Shown here in pieces: positions 1 through 5,885 of a DNA stretch of 6,137 bases. The number at the start of each line of letters is the position of its first letter. Within the stretch, counting starts at the first letter, position 1. The DNA is from Chitinophagaceae bacterium (lineage in GTDB: Bacteria; Bacteroidota; Bacteroidia; Chitinophagales; Chitinophagaceae): contig JAOQAL010000804.1 in the NCBI GenBank assembly GCA_025963615.1, positions 1-6,137 on the forward strand, read 5' to 3'. The notes beneath the pieces are model-generated. The model was given only the letters and a program-made list of their open reading frames with translations, made no database searches and was not told where the DNA came from. The position numbers were made by a program, and so were the translations under genes.

Positions 1-572
1 ATCTCCGTCGTCCAGCTATCTTTCTGTATTTGACTGGCAGCCTGCCACAGCGCATCCCATTTGTAGTCATAGCTGCCATCGGCATAGTGCATAACGTCCA
101 TTTGCGTACTATAGGGCGTGACGCAAAAGGTCATTACAGGCAATCTCGGATCTTTGAATGGCTCAATCAACACCTCAAAAAGTTCATTATCAGAAAAAGA
201 AAAGTCGCGCCGCATGTCCTGTACCTGGATGTCTTTTTTTCCTGGAGGAAAATCGCAATGTGCAAAAATATAAATGTTGTTTTGATCGTAAAGGATTCTG
301 ACCTCGGTATCATAAGTTGCCTTGCTGCCTTGCTTTGGGTAAGCAACTACAAAATGCGTAGCCACGCTGCCTTGTTGCCATGCGGGTTCACTATCTATGC
401 CATCTATGGTTATCTTGTCCTGCGTAAGTTCTGCTTTCAAATGCGGGCGCTGGGCCTCGGACAATGGCTTAAACACCTGTTGCGCACAGAGATAATTACT
501 CGCTAACATGCCGGCACATAACAATAAAACCATAATAATCCGCAGGGAAGTTAACGGAGGGAAATGCTTCAT
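1..572 (-). CDS. Secreted CBM9-like / DUF5916-type protein, N-terminal 190 residues (3' end off window)
   Basis: The frame is open on the minus strand from an ATG at 572-570 to the window edge, so only the N-terminus is seen. Residues 1-30 form a signal peptide: basic start (K2, R11), hydrophobic core IIMVLLLCAGMLA at 12-24, and a likely signal peptidase I site after LCA (30/31). There is no proper lipobox before C29. Residues about 46-190 match the carbohydrate-binding-module-9-like domain that opens DUF5916 proteins: ITIDGIDSEPAWQQ (54-67), ATYDTEVRILYDQNNIYI (85-102), RRDFSFSDNELFEVLIEPF (121-139) and WDALWQAA...WTTE (172-190). In that family this domain precedes a C-terminal beta-barrel-like region at the cell surface. 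Because the rest is missing, a stand-alone CBM9-like protein is also possible. The ligand is unknown. It is divergent from the two-component operon at 758-2532, which may regulate it (inference). Confidence 0.85.
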   Translation of the reverse strand, partial: MKHFPPLTSLRIIMVLLLCAGMLASNYLCAQQVFKPLSEAQRPHLKAELTQDKITIDGIDSEPAWQQGSVATHFVVAYPKQGSKATYDTEVRILYDQNNIYIFAHCDFPPGKKDIQVQDMRRDFSFSDNELFEVLIEPFKDPRLPVMTFCVTPYSTQMDVMHYADGSYDYKWDALWQAASQIQKDSWTTE

Positions 573-757
573 AGCTCAAATAAAAGCACTCCGATAATCA
601 ACTTTTTAATTATTAGCCCAACGGCAACCTACACGCCGTTAATGGTTGTTTCGGCGCCGCAAAATTATTGGCAGCTTTTAAAGGTTTTTTCGCGGTGTGC
701 TATCCGGGTTTGGTCGAAAAAGCTCATATTTAATTTTTACGATCCGCATTTTTAGAT
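573..757. promoter_or_regulatory. Divergent intergenic region between secreted CBM9 protein and kinase operon
   Basis: This 185-bp gap must hold promoters for both flanking genes. On the plus strand, TTTG at 709-712 and TAATTTTT at 731-738 are separated by 18 bp and resemble the Bacteroidota -33 TTTG and -7 TAnnTTTG elements (7 of 8 in the -7 box). They would start transcription around 745, about 13 bp before the kinase ATG. No equally good minus-strand promoter was found. The region also holds the inverted repeat listed at 620-640. The short open frame inside (564-755) has no recognisable protein character and overlaps the start of the minus-strand gene, so it was not annotated. Confidence 0.45.
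620..640. repeat. Inverted repeat AACGGC / GCCGTT, candidate operator
   Basis: AACGGC (620-625) and GCCGTT (635-640) are perfect 6-bp inverted arms separated by 9 bp. The symmetry can be extended by CCA (618-620) and TGG (643-645) if a 2-base bulge is allowed. The plus-strand sequence GCCGTTAAT (635-643) fits 8 of 9 positions of the published LytTR half-site pattern as I remember it ([TA][AC][CA]GTTN[AG][TG]). A poorer copy, GCCGCAAAA, lies exactly 21 bp downstream (656-664). That is roughly the spacing of tandem LytTR half-sites, so this could be an operator for the regulator at 1804-2532. It is equally explainable as chance. Confidence 0.3.
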
Positions 758-1807
758 ATGATTGAAGAAACACAAATCACTTCAAAGACTATTTTTAGGC
801 ATGTCCTGTTCTGGATCGCCTATATATTATATATGGCTTTGCATGAGGCATGGATGGATAAAGACCAGCTTACGTTTTCACTAGCACCGCAATTCCTAAC
901 AGATATACCGGTTTCCATCGTACTTACTTACATTAATTTATACTTGCTAATGCCGGCATTTTATTACCCTAAACGTTATGTAAACTATGTAATTACTTTA
1001 TGTGCGCTGCTATCAGCCGGTGGTTTACTGGATCGCTATTTTACCTACCTGGTATGGGTACCCTGGGACAAAATACACGAGCCGGCAGCTTATCAAACTG
1101 AGAATAAAAATTTTTTCATCTGGGTACGGATCCTTAAAAACGCAGTGGAAACTTACCCCTTAGTGGCCGTAACCATGCTGATTAAACTTATGCGCAACGC
1201 TCATCAGCAGGAAAAGTATTTACGGGAGATAGAACATAAAAAACATACTGCAGAAATGGGGCTGTTAAAAGCACAACTAAACCCGCATTTTTTTTTCAAT
1301 ACCCTAAACAGTTTGTATGCATTAACCCTAAAAGGTTCTGAAATGGCCTCCGGTGTGGTGCTCCGGCTTTCTGAACTGATGCAATATATGCTTTATGATT
1401 CAAATCATAACCAAGTAGGGTTAAGTGAGGAGATCAAACACCTGGAAAACTACATCAACATTGAACAAATGCGTTTTGCCGACCGGCTTGATGTCTCTTT
1501 TAAATACTCCGGCGAAATTGACGGTAAAACAATTGCACCACTGCTGCTGCTGCCATTTGTAGAGAACGCATTTAAGCACGGTATTGAAAATGATTTTAAC
1601 AGGATAACTATCCGTTTAAAAGTAGAGGGTACGCAGTTGTCTTTTAAAATGGAGAACAGTTGCCAGTTAACTGATCAAACCAAGGGAAATGGTTTGGGCC
1701 TTGTTAATGTAAAACGACGTTTGCAACTTATTTATCCGAACCGACACGAATTAGTTACACGCAAAATTGGGGAAACTTACGACGTGGATTTAAAACTGCT
1801 CTTATGA
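758..1807 (+). CDS. LytS/YehU-type membrane sensor histidine kinase
   Basis: This 349-residue protein is the sensor half of a LytS/LytTR two-component system. It autophosphorylates on histidine and passes the phosphate to the regulator encoded next. Four hydrophobic segments (about 13-31, 46-66, 74-101 and 119-145) form an N-terminal membrane domain with no recognisable extracellular sensor domain. A charged helical linker (about 146-170) leads to the His_kinase domain: QLNPHFFFNTLNSLYAL with phospho-acceptor H177, the N-box PFVENAFKHG with N270, and the G-box GNGLGL with G310, G312 and G314. No key residue is missing. The signal sensed is unknown. The ATG at 758 follows a weak candidate promoter. 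The stop overlaps the regulator start as ATGA, implying translational coupling. A run of nine T (1288-1296) encodes FFF immediately after H177. Confidence 0.93.
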   Translation: MIEETQITSKTIFRHVLFWIAYILYMALHEAWMDKDQLTFSLAPQFLTDIPVSIVLTYINLYLLMPAFYYPKRYVNYVITLCALLSAGGLLDRYFTYLVWVPWDKIHEPAAYQTENKNFFIWVRILKNAVETYPLVAVTMLIKLMRNAHQQEKYLREIEHKKHTAEMGLLKAQLNPHFFFNTLNSLYALTLKGSEMASGVVLRLSELMQYMLYDSNHNQVGLSEEIKHLENYINIEQMRFADRLDVSFKYSGEIDGKTIAPLLLLPFVENAFKHGIENDFNRITIRLKVEGTQLSFKMENSCQLTDQTKGNGLGLVNVKRRLQLIYPNRHELVTRKIGETYDVDLKLLL

Positions 1808-2532
1808 AGAAGATCAATTGCATCATTGCTGACGATGAAATGCTTGCCCGAGAAGTCATTGAAAACCACATCAGTAAGCTGGATAATCTGAACCTGGTTG
1901 GAGCCTGCGCTACCGGTATCGAAGCCTATTCTATGTTAAATAAACAGGCTGTTGATCTATTATTCCTTGATATTAATATGCCCCAATTAACCGGGCTGGC
2001 GTTATTGAAAACGTTAAAAGATCCGCCGGCTGTAATTTTAACTACGGCTTATCGTGAATTTGCCTTAGATGGTTATGAATTAGGGGTAATCGATTATTTA
2101 CTAAAGCCCATAGCTTTCGAACGTTTTTTAAAAGCGATAGATAAATACATAAACGTCTCAGGCTTAAAATTATTTCCGGCTTTAGGCGAGCAATTTCCAC
2201 TAAATCAAGAGGACAAACCTGATTTTATCTATATTAAATTCAATAAAAAGATGGTCCGCATCCTGTTAGAGGATATCATTTATTTGGAGGGTTTAAAAGA
2301 CTATGTTAAGGTGCATACACCTACAGAAACCATCATCACCTATCAAACCTTAACCCACTTTACTGAAAAACTCCCGGTAGACGCTTTTATGCGTGTCCAT
2401 CGCTCTTATATTGTTTCGTTAAGGCATATAACGGCTTATAGTAGCTCACTGATAGAAATTGGTAAAGTAGAAATCCCCATTGGCGGCGTCTATGCTAAAG
2501 CTGTGATGACGTTACTCCATAAAGGCGACTAA
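1804..2532 (+). CDS. LytTR-family response regulator
   Basis: This 242-residue cytoplasmic regulator is the partner of the upstream kinase. Residues about 4-117 are a receiver domain with the acidic pair D10/D11, phospho-acceptor D56 in FLDINMP, T80/T81 and the conserved K101 in LLKPI. After a linker, residues about 140-238 are a LytTR DNA-binding domain, recognisable from DIIYLEGLKDYVKVHT (157-172) and FMRVHRSYIVSL (195-206). LytTR proteins bind paired direct repeats and normally activate nearby genes on phosphorylation. Candidate targets are its own operon and the divergent secreted CBM9 gene, which is an inference from position. The length is normal for the family. The ATG overlaps the kinase stop by 4 bp and has no independent promoter. 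No clear terminator follows: the 5-bp inverted repeat at 2547-2563 lacks a downstream T-run. Confidence 0.94.
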   Translation: MKKINCIIADDEMLAREVIENHISKLDNLNLVGACATGIEAYSMLNKQAVDLLFLDINMPQLTGLALLKTLKDPPAVILTTAYREFALDGYELGVIDYLLKPIAFERFLKAIDKYINVSGLKLFPALGEQFPLNQEDKPDFIYIKFNKKMVRILLEDIIYLEGLKDYVKVHTPTETIITYQTLTHFTEKLPVDAFMRVHRSYIVSLRHITAYSSSLIEIGKVEIPIGGVYAKAVMTLLHKGD

Positions 2533-2574
2533 AATCGTTTTTTGCTATGCTACTTCTAAGCATTACAAAAGCTG

Positions 2575-2607
2575 TTTATCACATTTAATTGATTTTATTT
2601 AGATTTG
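2575..2607 (+). promoter_or_regulatory. Candidate Bacteroidota-type promoter for the MarR gene
   Basis: TAGATTTG at 2600-2607 is an exact match to the Bacteroidota -7 element TAnnTTTG. TTTA at 2575-2578, a one-mismatch -33 element, lies 21 bp upstream, within the usual spacing. Transcription would begin at about 2612-2614, only a few bases before the ATG at 2615, so the transcript may have an extremely short leader or none. Confidence 0.5.
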
Positions 2608-2614
2608 ATACCAA

Positions 2615-3265
2615 ATGGCAGAATTAGTAAACAAAACGGTAGAGTTGGTGAATCTTTGGGGCGCTTATGAACAGCAACACCCCGGCGGCACATTAGATGA
2701 TTTTTTTCAACATCAGATCGCAGTGAAGACTAAAGTGGAGCGAACTACTGAATCCGATGGAAAACTGATACCTGATATCAATGGAAAGCTGGTTATTCTG
2801 CTTCGAAGGATCGGCAGATTTCATATTGCTTATTCTAATAAGGCACTGGAAGGTACGGAACTTGACCAGATCGAAGAGTTCGGTATCCTGGTAACTATCC
2901 ATAATATGGGTAATCCGATCAAATCCGAGGCCATTTATAATAATATTATAGAGCTATCCAGCGGAACTAATATGCTTATACGGATGAAGAAAAAAGGACT
3001 TGTCACCGAATATGATGATACAGAAGACAAAAGGGTGAAACGGCTAAGCTTAACAAAAAAAGGTGAAGAAACGCTTCAGGTCGCTAAAGACCAAGTACTT
3101 AAAGTTGCATACATGATGGTACAGGACCTTTCCGATGAAGAAAAGCAACTTTGCATGCATTTGCTTGGCCCCATCAATAAACGCTTCTCCGGCCTGTACC
3201 AAAAACAAAAGAACAAACCTTTTGACGAGATCTATAAAGAAAATACTGAAACGGTTGAAATCTAA
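2615..3265 (+). CDS. MarR-family winged-helix transcriptional regulator, long form
   Basis: This 216-residue cytoplasmic DNA-binding protein belongs to the MarR family, usually dimeric repressors released by phenolic or other small ligands or by oxidation. The core is at about 57-190: a dimerisation helix, the recognition region SSGTNMLIRMKKKGLVTEY (115-133), and the wing DDTEDKRVKRLSLTKKG (134-150) with the signature DxRxxR as D138, R140 and R143. Typical members have about 140-150 residues. This one has an N-terminal extension of about 55 residues (LVNLWGAYEQQHPGGTLDDFFQHQ at 11-34) and a charged tail. I recall a similar extension (LWG..E..HP...L.DF) in other Bacteroidota MarR proteins, so it looks like a lineage subtype. 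Two cysteine-type redox switches are unlikely because only C180 is present. Its 3' end overlaps the convergent monooxygenase by 4 bp. It is a plausible repressor of the divergent promoters at 4801-4913 (inference). Confidence 0.88.
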   Translation: MAELVNKTVELVNLWGAYEQQHPGGTLDDFFQHQIAVKTKVERTTESDGKLIPDINGKLVILLRRIGRFHIAYSNKALEGTELDQIEEFGILVTIHNMGNPIKSEAIYNNIIELSSGTNMLIRMKKKGLVTEYDDTEDKRVKRLSLTKKGEETLQVAKDQVLKVAYMMVQDLSDEEKQLCMHLLGPINKRFSGLYQKQKNKPFDEIYKENTETVEI

Positions 3266-4800
3266 TTCAGAAAGTAAGCTGATCTCATAAAGTCGTTCAA
3301 CTCCCGGAGATCGGCAGTTGCAGAAATATAGCTTATGTAATTATCCGGTCTGACGACGATGACAAATGAAGGTGGAAGTTCTGCTTCTTTGAATGCTTTG
3401 TCATTTTCATTATTGACTTCTACGGGAATCACCTTAAAAACAGTTTTGGGCATTGTGTTAAATTGTTCATTTTCGACTTGATACGTAAGCACTGCAAAAG
3501 TTTCAGCACCGTGTTCCTTCAATAGCTGATAAACTGAAATACTGGTTTTATTTTGCGCTACCTGGAAGTAGGGCAGCCGCATTCCTGCTTTAACATTACC
3601 TGCCTTACCCTTTGCCAATGAGGATTTTTTATAGTTCACACCTATCTGGGAGAGCAGTAAAAAGACTTGTTTACGGACGAATTTAAAACTGGTGATAAAA
3701 GGCACGAATAGCGGGATAAAGTACATGCGAAAAACAGCATACCAGAAACCCTCAGTAGACATAGCTGAAAATATGCGGTCGGTGGTATTTAGCAGGTCCT
3801 TGGCTACGGGATTCCTTTCCTCGTGATAGGTATCAAGCAGTTTCCGGCCAGCTTTCCCTTTTTGAACCAATGCCAGTTTCCAGCCCAGGTTATAGGCATC
3901 TTGTAAGCCTGTGTTCATTCCCTGTCCGCCAGCAGGGCTGTGTACATGCGCCGCATCCCCCGCAAAGAAAAGATTGTCTTTACTGAAGGCCGTGACCTTT
4001 TTATGGTGCAAGCGATAGATGGAGTGCCAGTTCGTGTCGTAAAATTTTAACGGCATTTGCATACCAGTTTTCATTTTTTCCAGGATCTCTTCAAAAGGCA
4101 GGTCCGGCTGGTGATAATATTGCTCGGGTAATATACCCAGTGCACGGAAATGATTTTTATTCTTCATGGCGAACAACATGTTCAAACCGTCCTTCCTGAG
4201 GAAGATAGAAAGCTTGTCAGAAGAAAATCCATCCACATGCGTATCGGCTACAAAAAACACATTCAGGTACGATCCTCCGGTAAAAGGCACGCCGGAATAC
4301 TCTCTTACCATGCTCTTGCCGCCATCGCAGGCGACCAGGTATTTACACGCAAGCGAAATTTCTTTTTCACCATGCATTCCGCTCAGGATATAACAATCAC
4401 CCTTCTTATCTATAGTCGTAATGCTGGTGTTCCATTGGACCTCCCTGTTTTGTGCCAAGAGATTATTATACAGTAAACGCTCGTTTTTACTCTGCTCGTA
4501 CATCATCAGATATGGGAAAGGACTTGATTTTTCATCAGCACCCACCAATGTGACTGAAGCTGCAATCTTACCATTCTTATAGAAGTTAATGCCGTCGTTC
4601 TTCTGGCCTTCAACTAAAACTTGTTCACTAAGCCCGAGCTGGTCATAGATTTCCAGGCTCCTGGCATGTACTACCAATGCGCGGGACTGATCCGTGGGAC
4701 CTGATTTCTGATCCAGGATCAAATGATCCACTCCAAAACGCGTCAGTTGGTTGGACAACATTAGACCGGTCGGACCTGCCCCTATAATTATTATATCCAT
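3262..4800 (-). CDS. Class A FAD-dependent monooxygenase (aromatic hydroxylase type)
   Basis: This 512-residue flavoprotein is of the p-hydroxybenzoate hydroxylase / phenol 2-monooxygenase superfamily, which uses NAD(P)H and O2 to hydroxylate aromatic or polyketide-like substrates. The FAD-binding Rossmann start is IIIIGAGPTGLMLS (3-16). R47 lies in the conserved helix ALVVHARSLE. The DG motif is VACDGGKSMVRE (156-167) and the GD motif is LFFAGDAAHVHSPAGGQGMNTGLQDA (277-302), with D282 contacting the FAD ribityl chain in homologues. Residues about 405-505 form a thioredoxin-like C-terminal domain, typical of the PgaE/MhpA-like subgroup (about 490-590 residues), so the protein appears complete. 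No signal peptide is seen; the first hydrophobic stretch is the Rossmann strand. The substrate cannot be deduced: catabolism, antibiotic inactivation (TetX-like) and tailoring of a natural product all fit the family. It ends convergently on the MarR gene and is divergent from the DUF5519 gene. Confidence 0.92.
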   Translation of the reverse strand: MDIIIIGAGPTGLMLSNQLTRFGVDHLILDQKSGPTDQSRALVVHARSLEIYDQLGLSEQVLVEGQKNDGINFYKNGKIAASVTLVGADEKSSPFPYLMMYEQSKNERLLYNNLLAQNREVQWNTSITTIDKKGDCYILSGMHGEKEISLACKYLVACDGGKSMVREYSGVPFTGGSYLNVFFVADTHVDGFSSDKLSIFLRKDGLNMLFAMKNKNHFRALGILPEQYYHQPDLPFEEILEKMKTGMQMPLKFYDTNWHSIYRLHHKKVTAFSKDNLFFAGDAAHVHSPAGGQGMNTGLQDAYNLGWKLALVQKGKAGRKLLDTYHEERNPVAKDLLNTTDRIFSAMSTEGFWYAVFRMYFIPLFVPFITSFKFVRKQVFLLLSQIGVNYKKSSLAKGKAGNVKAGMRLPYFQVAQNKTSISVYQLLKEHGAETFAVLTYQVENEQFNTMPKTVFKVIPVEVNNENDKAFKEAELPPSFVIVVRPDNYISYISATADLRELNDFMRSAYFLN

Positions 4801-4913
4801 ATGGTTTAAATTATTATATTAATAAAACCAAAAGGTAATAATAATGTTTTAACTTTATAACTTAAATTTAATGCTACTGTATTATTTGATTGTTCGATTT
4901 AATAGCAGAAAAA
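4801..4913. promoter_or_regulatory. AT-rich divergent control region with imperfect palindromes
   Basis: This gap separates the monooxygenase start (minus strand) from the DUF5519 gene (plus strand) and is strikingly AT-rich. Two imperfect palindromes stand out. One at 4803-4829 begins GGTTT and ends AAACC, with 9 of 13 symmetric pairs matching. The other is TTTAACTTTATAACTTAAA at 4848-4866, with 7 of 9 pairs. A possible plus-strand promoter is TTTA (4854-4857), a 22-bp spacer, and TATTATTTG (4880-4888), which is a TAnnTTTG box with one extra base. A minus-strand -7-like TACCTTTT is the complement of 4830-4837. Sites of this kind would suit a dimeric repressor such as the MarR protein at 2615-3265, but palindromes are common by chance in DNA this rich in A and T. 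Confidence 0.4.
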
Positions 4914-5372
4914 ATGACCATACCCAACCCCGTTTTCTTCTACCAGCTGTTCTTTTATTTCAGCAGGCCTCAGGTAAGGAAATTTATCAGGCAAATAGAA
5001 AAAGAAACAACTAAGTGGTCATTTCTGAAGGTCAAAACTCATCCGTTCGGCGGCCGCGAGTTCAACTTGAATGACCGGGAGGTCGCCCATATCCACTGGA
5101 ACGGAGACCTGGACATATTATTTAAAAGAGAATTGGTTCGTGAACTGATTCGCCAGAAAATTGCTGGCAGGCATCGATTCGTTCCCGGAAAAGCAGTAAC
5201 CCTTAAATTAAGAAGCGTAAAAGACGTGCCGGCCGCCATCACAATAATTCGGCTGTCCTATCTGATACATACACAGAAGGCCACTAAAGACGACCCGAAG
5301 ATGCTTACTGCGACCGAAAAGGAGATAAAGGAATTACCCTATAACCGGGATATACTGGATCTGATCAATTAA
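4914..5372 (+). CDS. 'Luciferase domain' / DUF5519-type small protein
   Basis: This is a 152-residue protein when started at the ATG at 4914. A TTG at 4890 would add eight residues, but it lies at or before the likely transcription start and in a non-coding-looking stretch, so ATG is preferred; A-rich sequence precedes it. Conserved-looking features of the domain family that Pfam calls Luciferase (DUF5519) are HPFGGREF (43-50), EVAHIHWNGDLDILF (56-70) with H59 and H61, a later H87 near VPGK, and a closing DVPAAITIIRLSYLI (104-118). The family name reflects domain naming and is not evidence for light emission; it is unrelated to LuxAB. The biochemical function is unknown. The histidines could bind a metal or ligand, which is speculation. 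There is no signal peptide; residues 6-17 are hydrophobic and aromatic. It is probably co-transcribed with the membrane protein starting 24 bp downstream. Confidence 0.75.
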   Translation: MTIPNPVFFYQLFFYFSRPQVRKFIRQIEKETTKWSFLKVKTHPFGGREFNLNDREVAHIHWNGDLDILFKRELVRELIRQKIAGRHRFVPGKAVTLKLRSVKDVPAAITIIRLSYLIHTQKATKDDPKMLTATEKEIKELPYNRDILDLIN

Positions 5373-5396
5373 TACTTCATTTATAATAACTACAAA

Positions 5397-5885
5397 ATGA
5401 ATCGTAAACTATTTAACTACCTTTTATATTTCGCGCTTTTCGGAATCGCGCTTGGCTTTTTTGGCATTCTTTATGAAGGCCTCGTTTATGGCCCGAAAAT
5501 GCTCGGTGATTCAAAAATGAGAATGCTTTTCTGGAAAGACTTTTACTCGGTAATAAGCCCGTTATTTTATTATATTCCATTGAACCCGCTGGCCACCATT
5601 ACCTTGGTCATTTTGTTTTTTAGTACTTCCCGGCAAGAACCGGAACTCAGAAATAAGTTGCTGCGCGCGGCCCTATTGCAGATCGTCTCGTTCATGATCA
5701 CTTTTTATATCGTAAAAGTGATCGATCTGAAAACGGCATTTAATAATATAGAACAATATGCAGCTGAAATACCCGGGAAAGCGGTTCTTTTTAATGTTTT
5801 AAGTGTGATTAGAATCTTTGCCAGTGCGTTGGCATTGACATTTGTTTTCAGGGCCTGTCTGATTAGCCGTCAAGCGCCAAAATAA
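5397..5885 (+). CDS. Four-helix integral membrane protein, family not recognised
   Basis: This 162-residue, strongly hydrophobic protein has four predicted membrane spans at about 7-30, 52-76, 88-108 and 131-155. Short polar loops separate them, and basic residues (R3, K4, K34, K40, R42, K47) lie around the first span. Possible functional residues inside or near helices are E27 and Y31 (LYEGLVYGPKM) and the PLN turn at 61-63. No catalytic or transport motif is recognised. Size and helix count resemble several small membrane families of unknown function (for example DUF1772-like), but no signature supports choosing one. The ATG at 5397 follows an A-rich leader 24 bp after the DUF5519 stop, with no separate promoter, so the two genes probably form one transcript. 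A plausible job is a membrane partner of that protein or of the nearby monooxygenase, which is inference only. Confidence 0.8.
   Translation: MNRKLFNYLLYFALFGIALGFFGILYEGLVYGPKMLGDSKMRMLFWKDFYSVISPLFYYIPLNPLATITLVILFFSTSRQEPELRNKLLRAALLQIVSFMITFYIVKVIDLKTAFNNIEQYAAEIPGKAVLFNVLSVIRIFASALALTFVFRACLISRQAPK

Noticed and set aside
30..506. Plus-strand open frame of 158 codons
   Set aside because: It is antisense to the clearly recognisable CBM9-like secreted protein on the minus strand, and its translation has no family character.
564..755. Plus-strand 63-codon open frame in the divergent gap
   Set aside because: It overlaps the start of the minus-strand secreted-protein gene, fills the region where promoters must lie, and its translation resembles no known protein.
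2547..2563. Inverted repeat ATGCT/AGCAT after the response regulator as a terminator
   Set aside because: The stem is only 5 bp and no T-run follows on either strand; the T-run here precedes the stem.
4150..4476. Two plus-strand open frames (108 and 75 codons) inside the monooxygenase
   Set aside because: Both are antisense shadows of a well-supported FAD monooxygenase with all its motifs in the minus frame.
4890..4913. TTG start adding eight residues to the DUF5519 protein
   Set aside because: The candidate promoter places transcription start at about 4894, after this TTG, and the ATG at 4914 begins a natural N-terminus with an A-rich leader.
4914..5372. Bioluminescence (lux-like) function with the nearby flavin monooxygenase
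   Set aside because: The DUF5519 'luciferase' domain is not related to LuxA/LuxB, and the enzyme is a class A aromatic hydroxylase type, not a bacterial luciferase; no lux genes are present.
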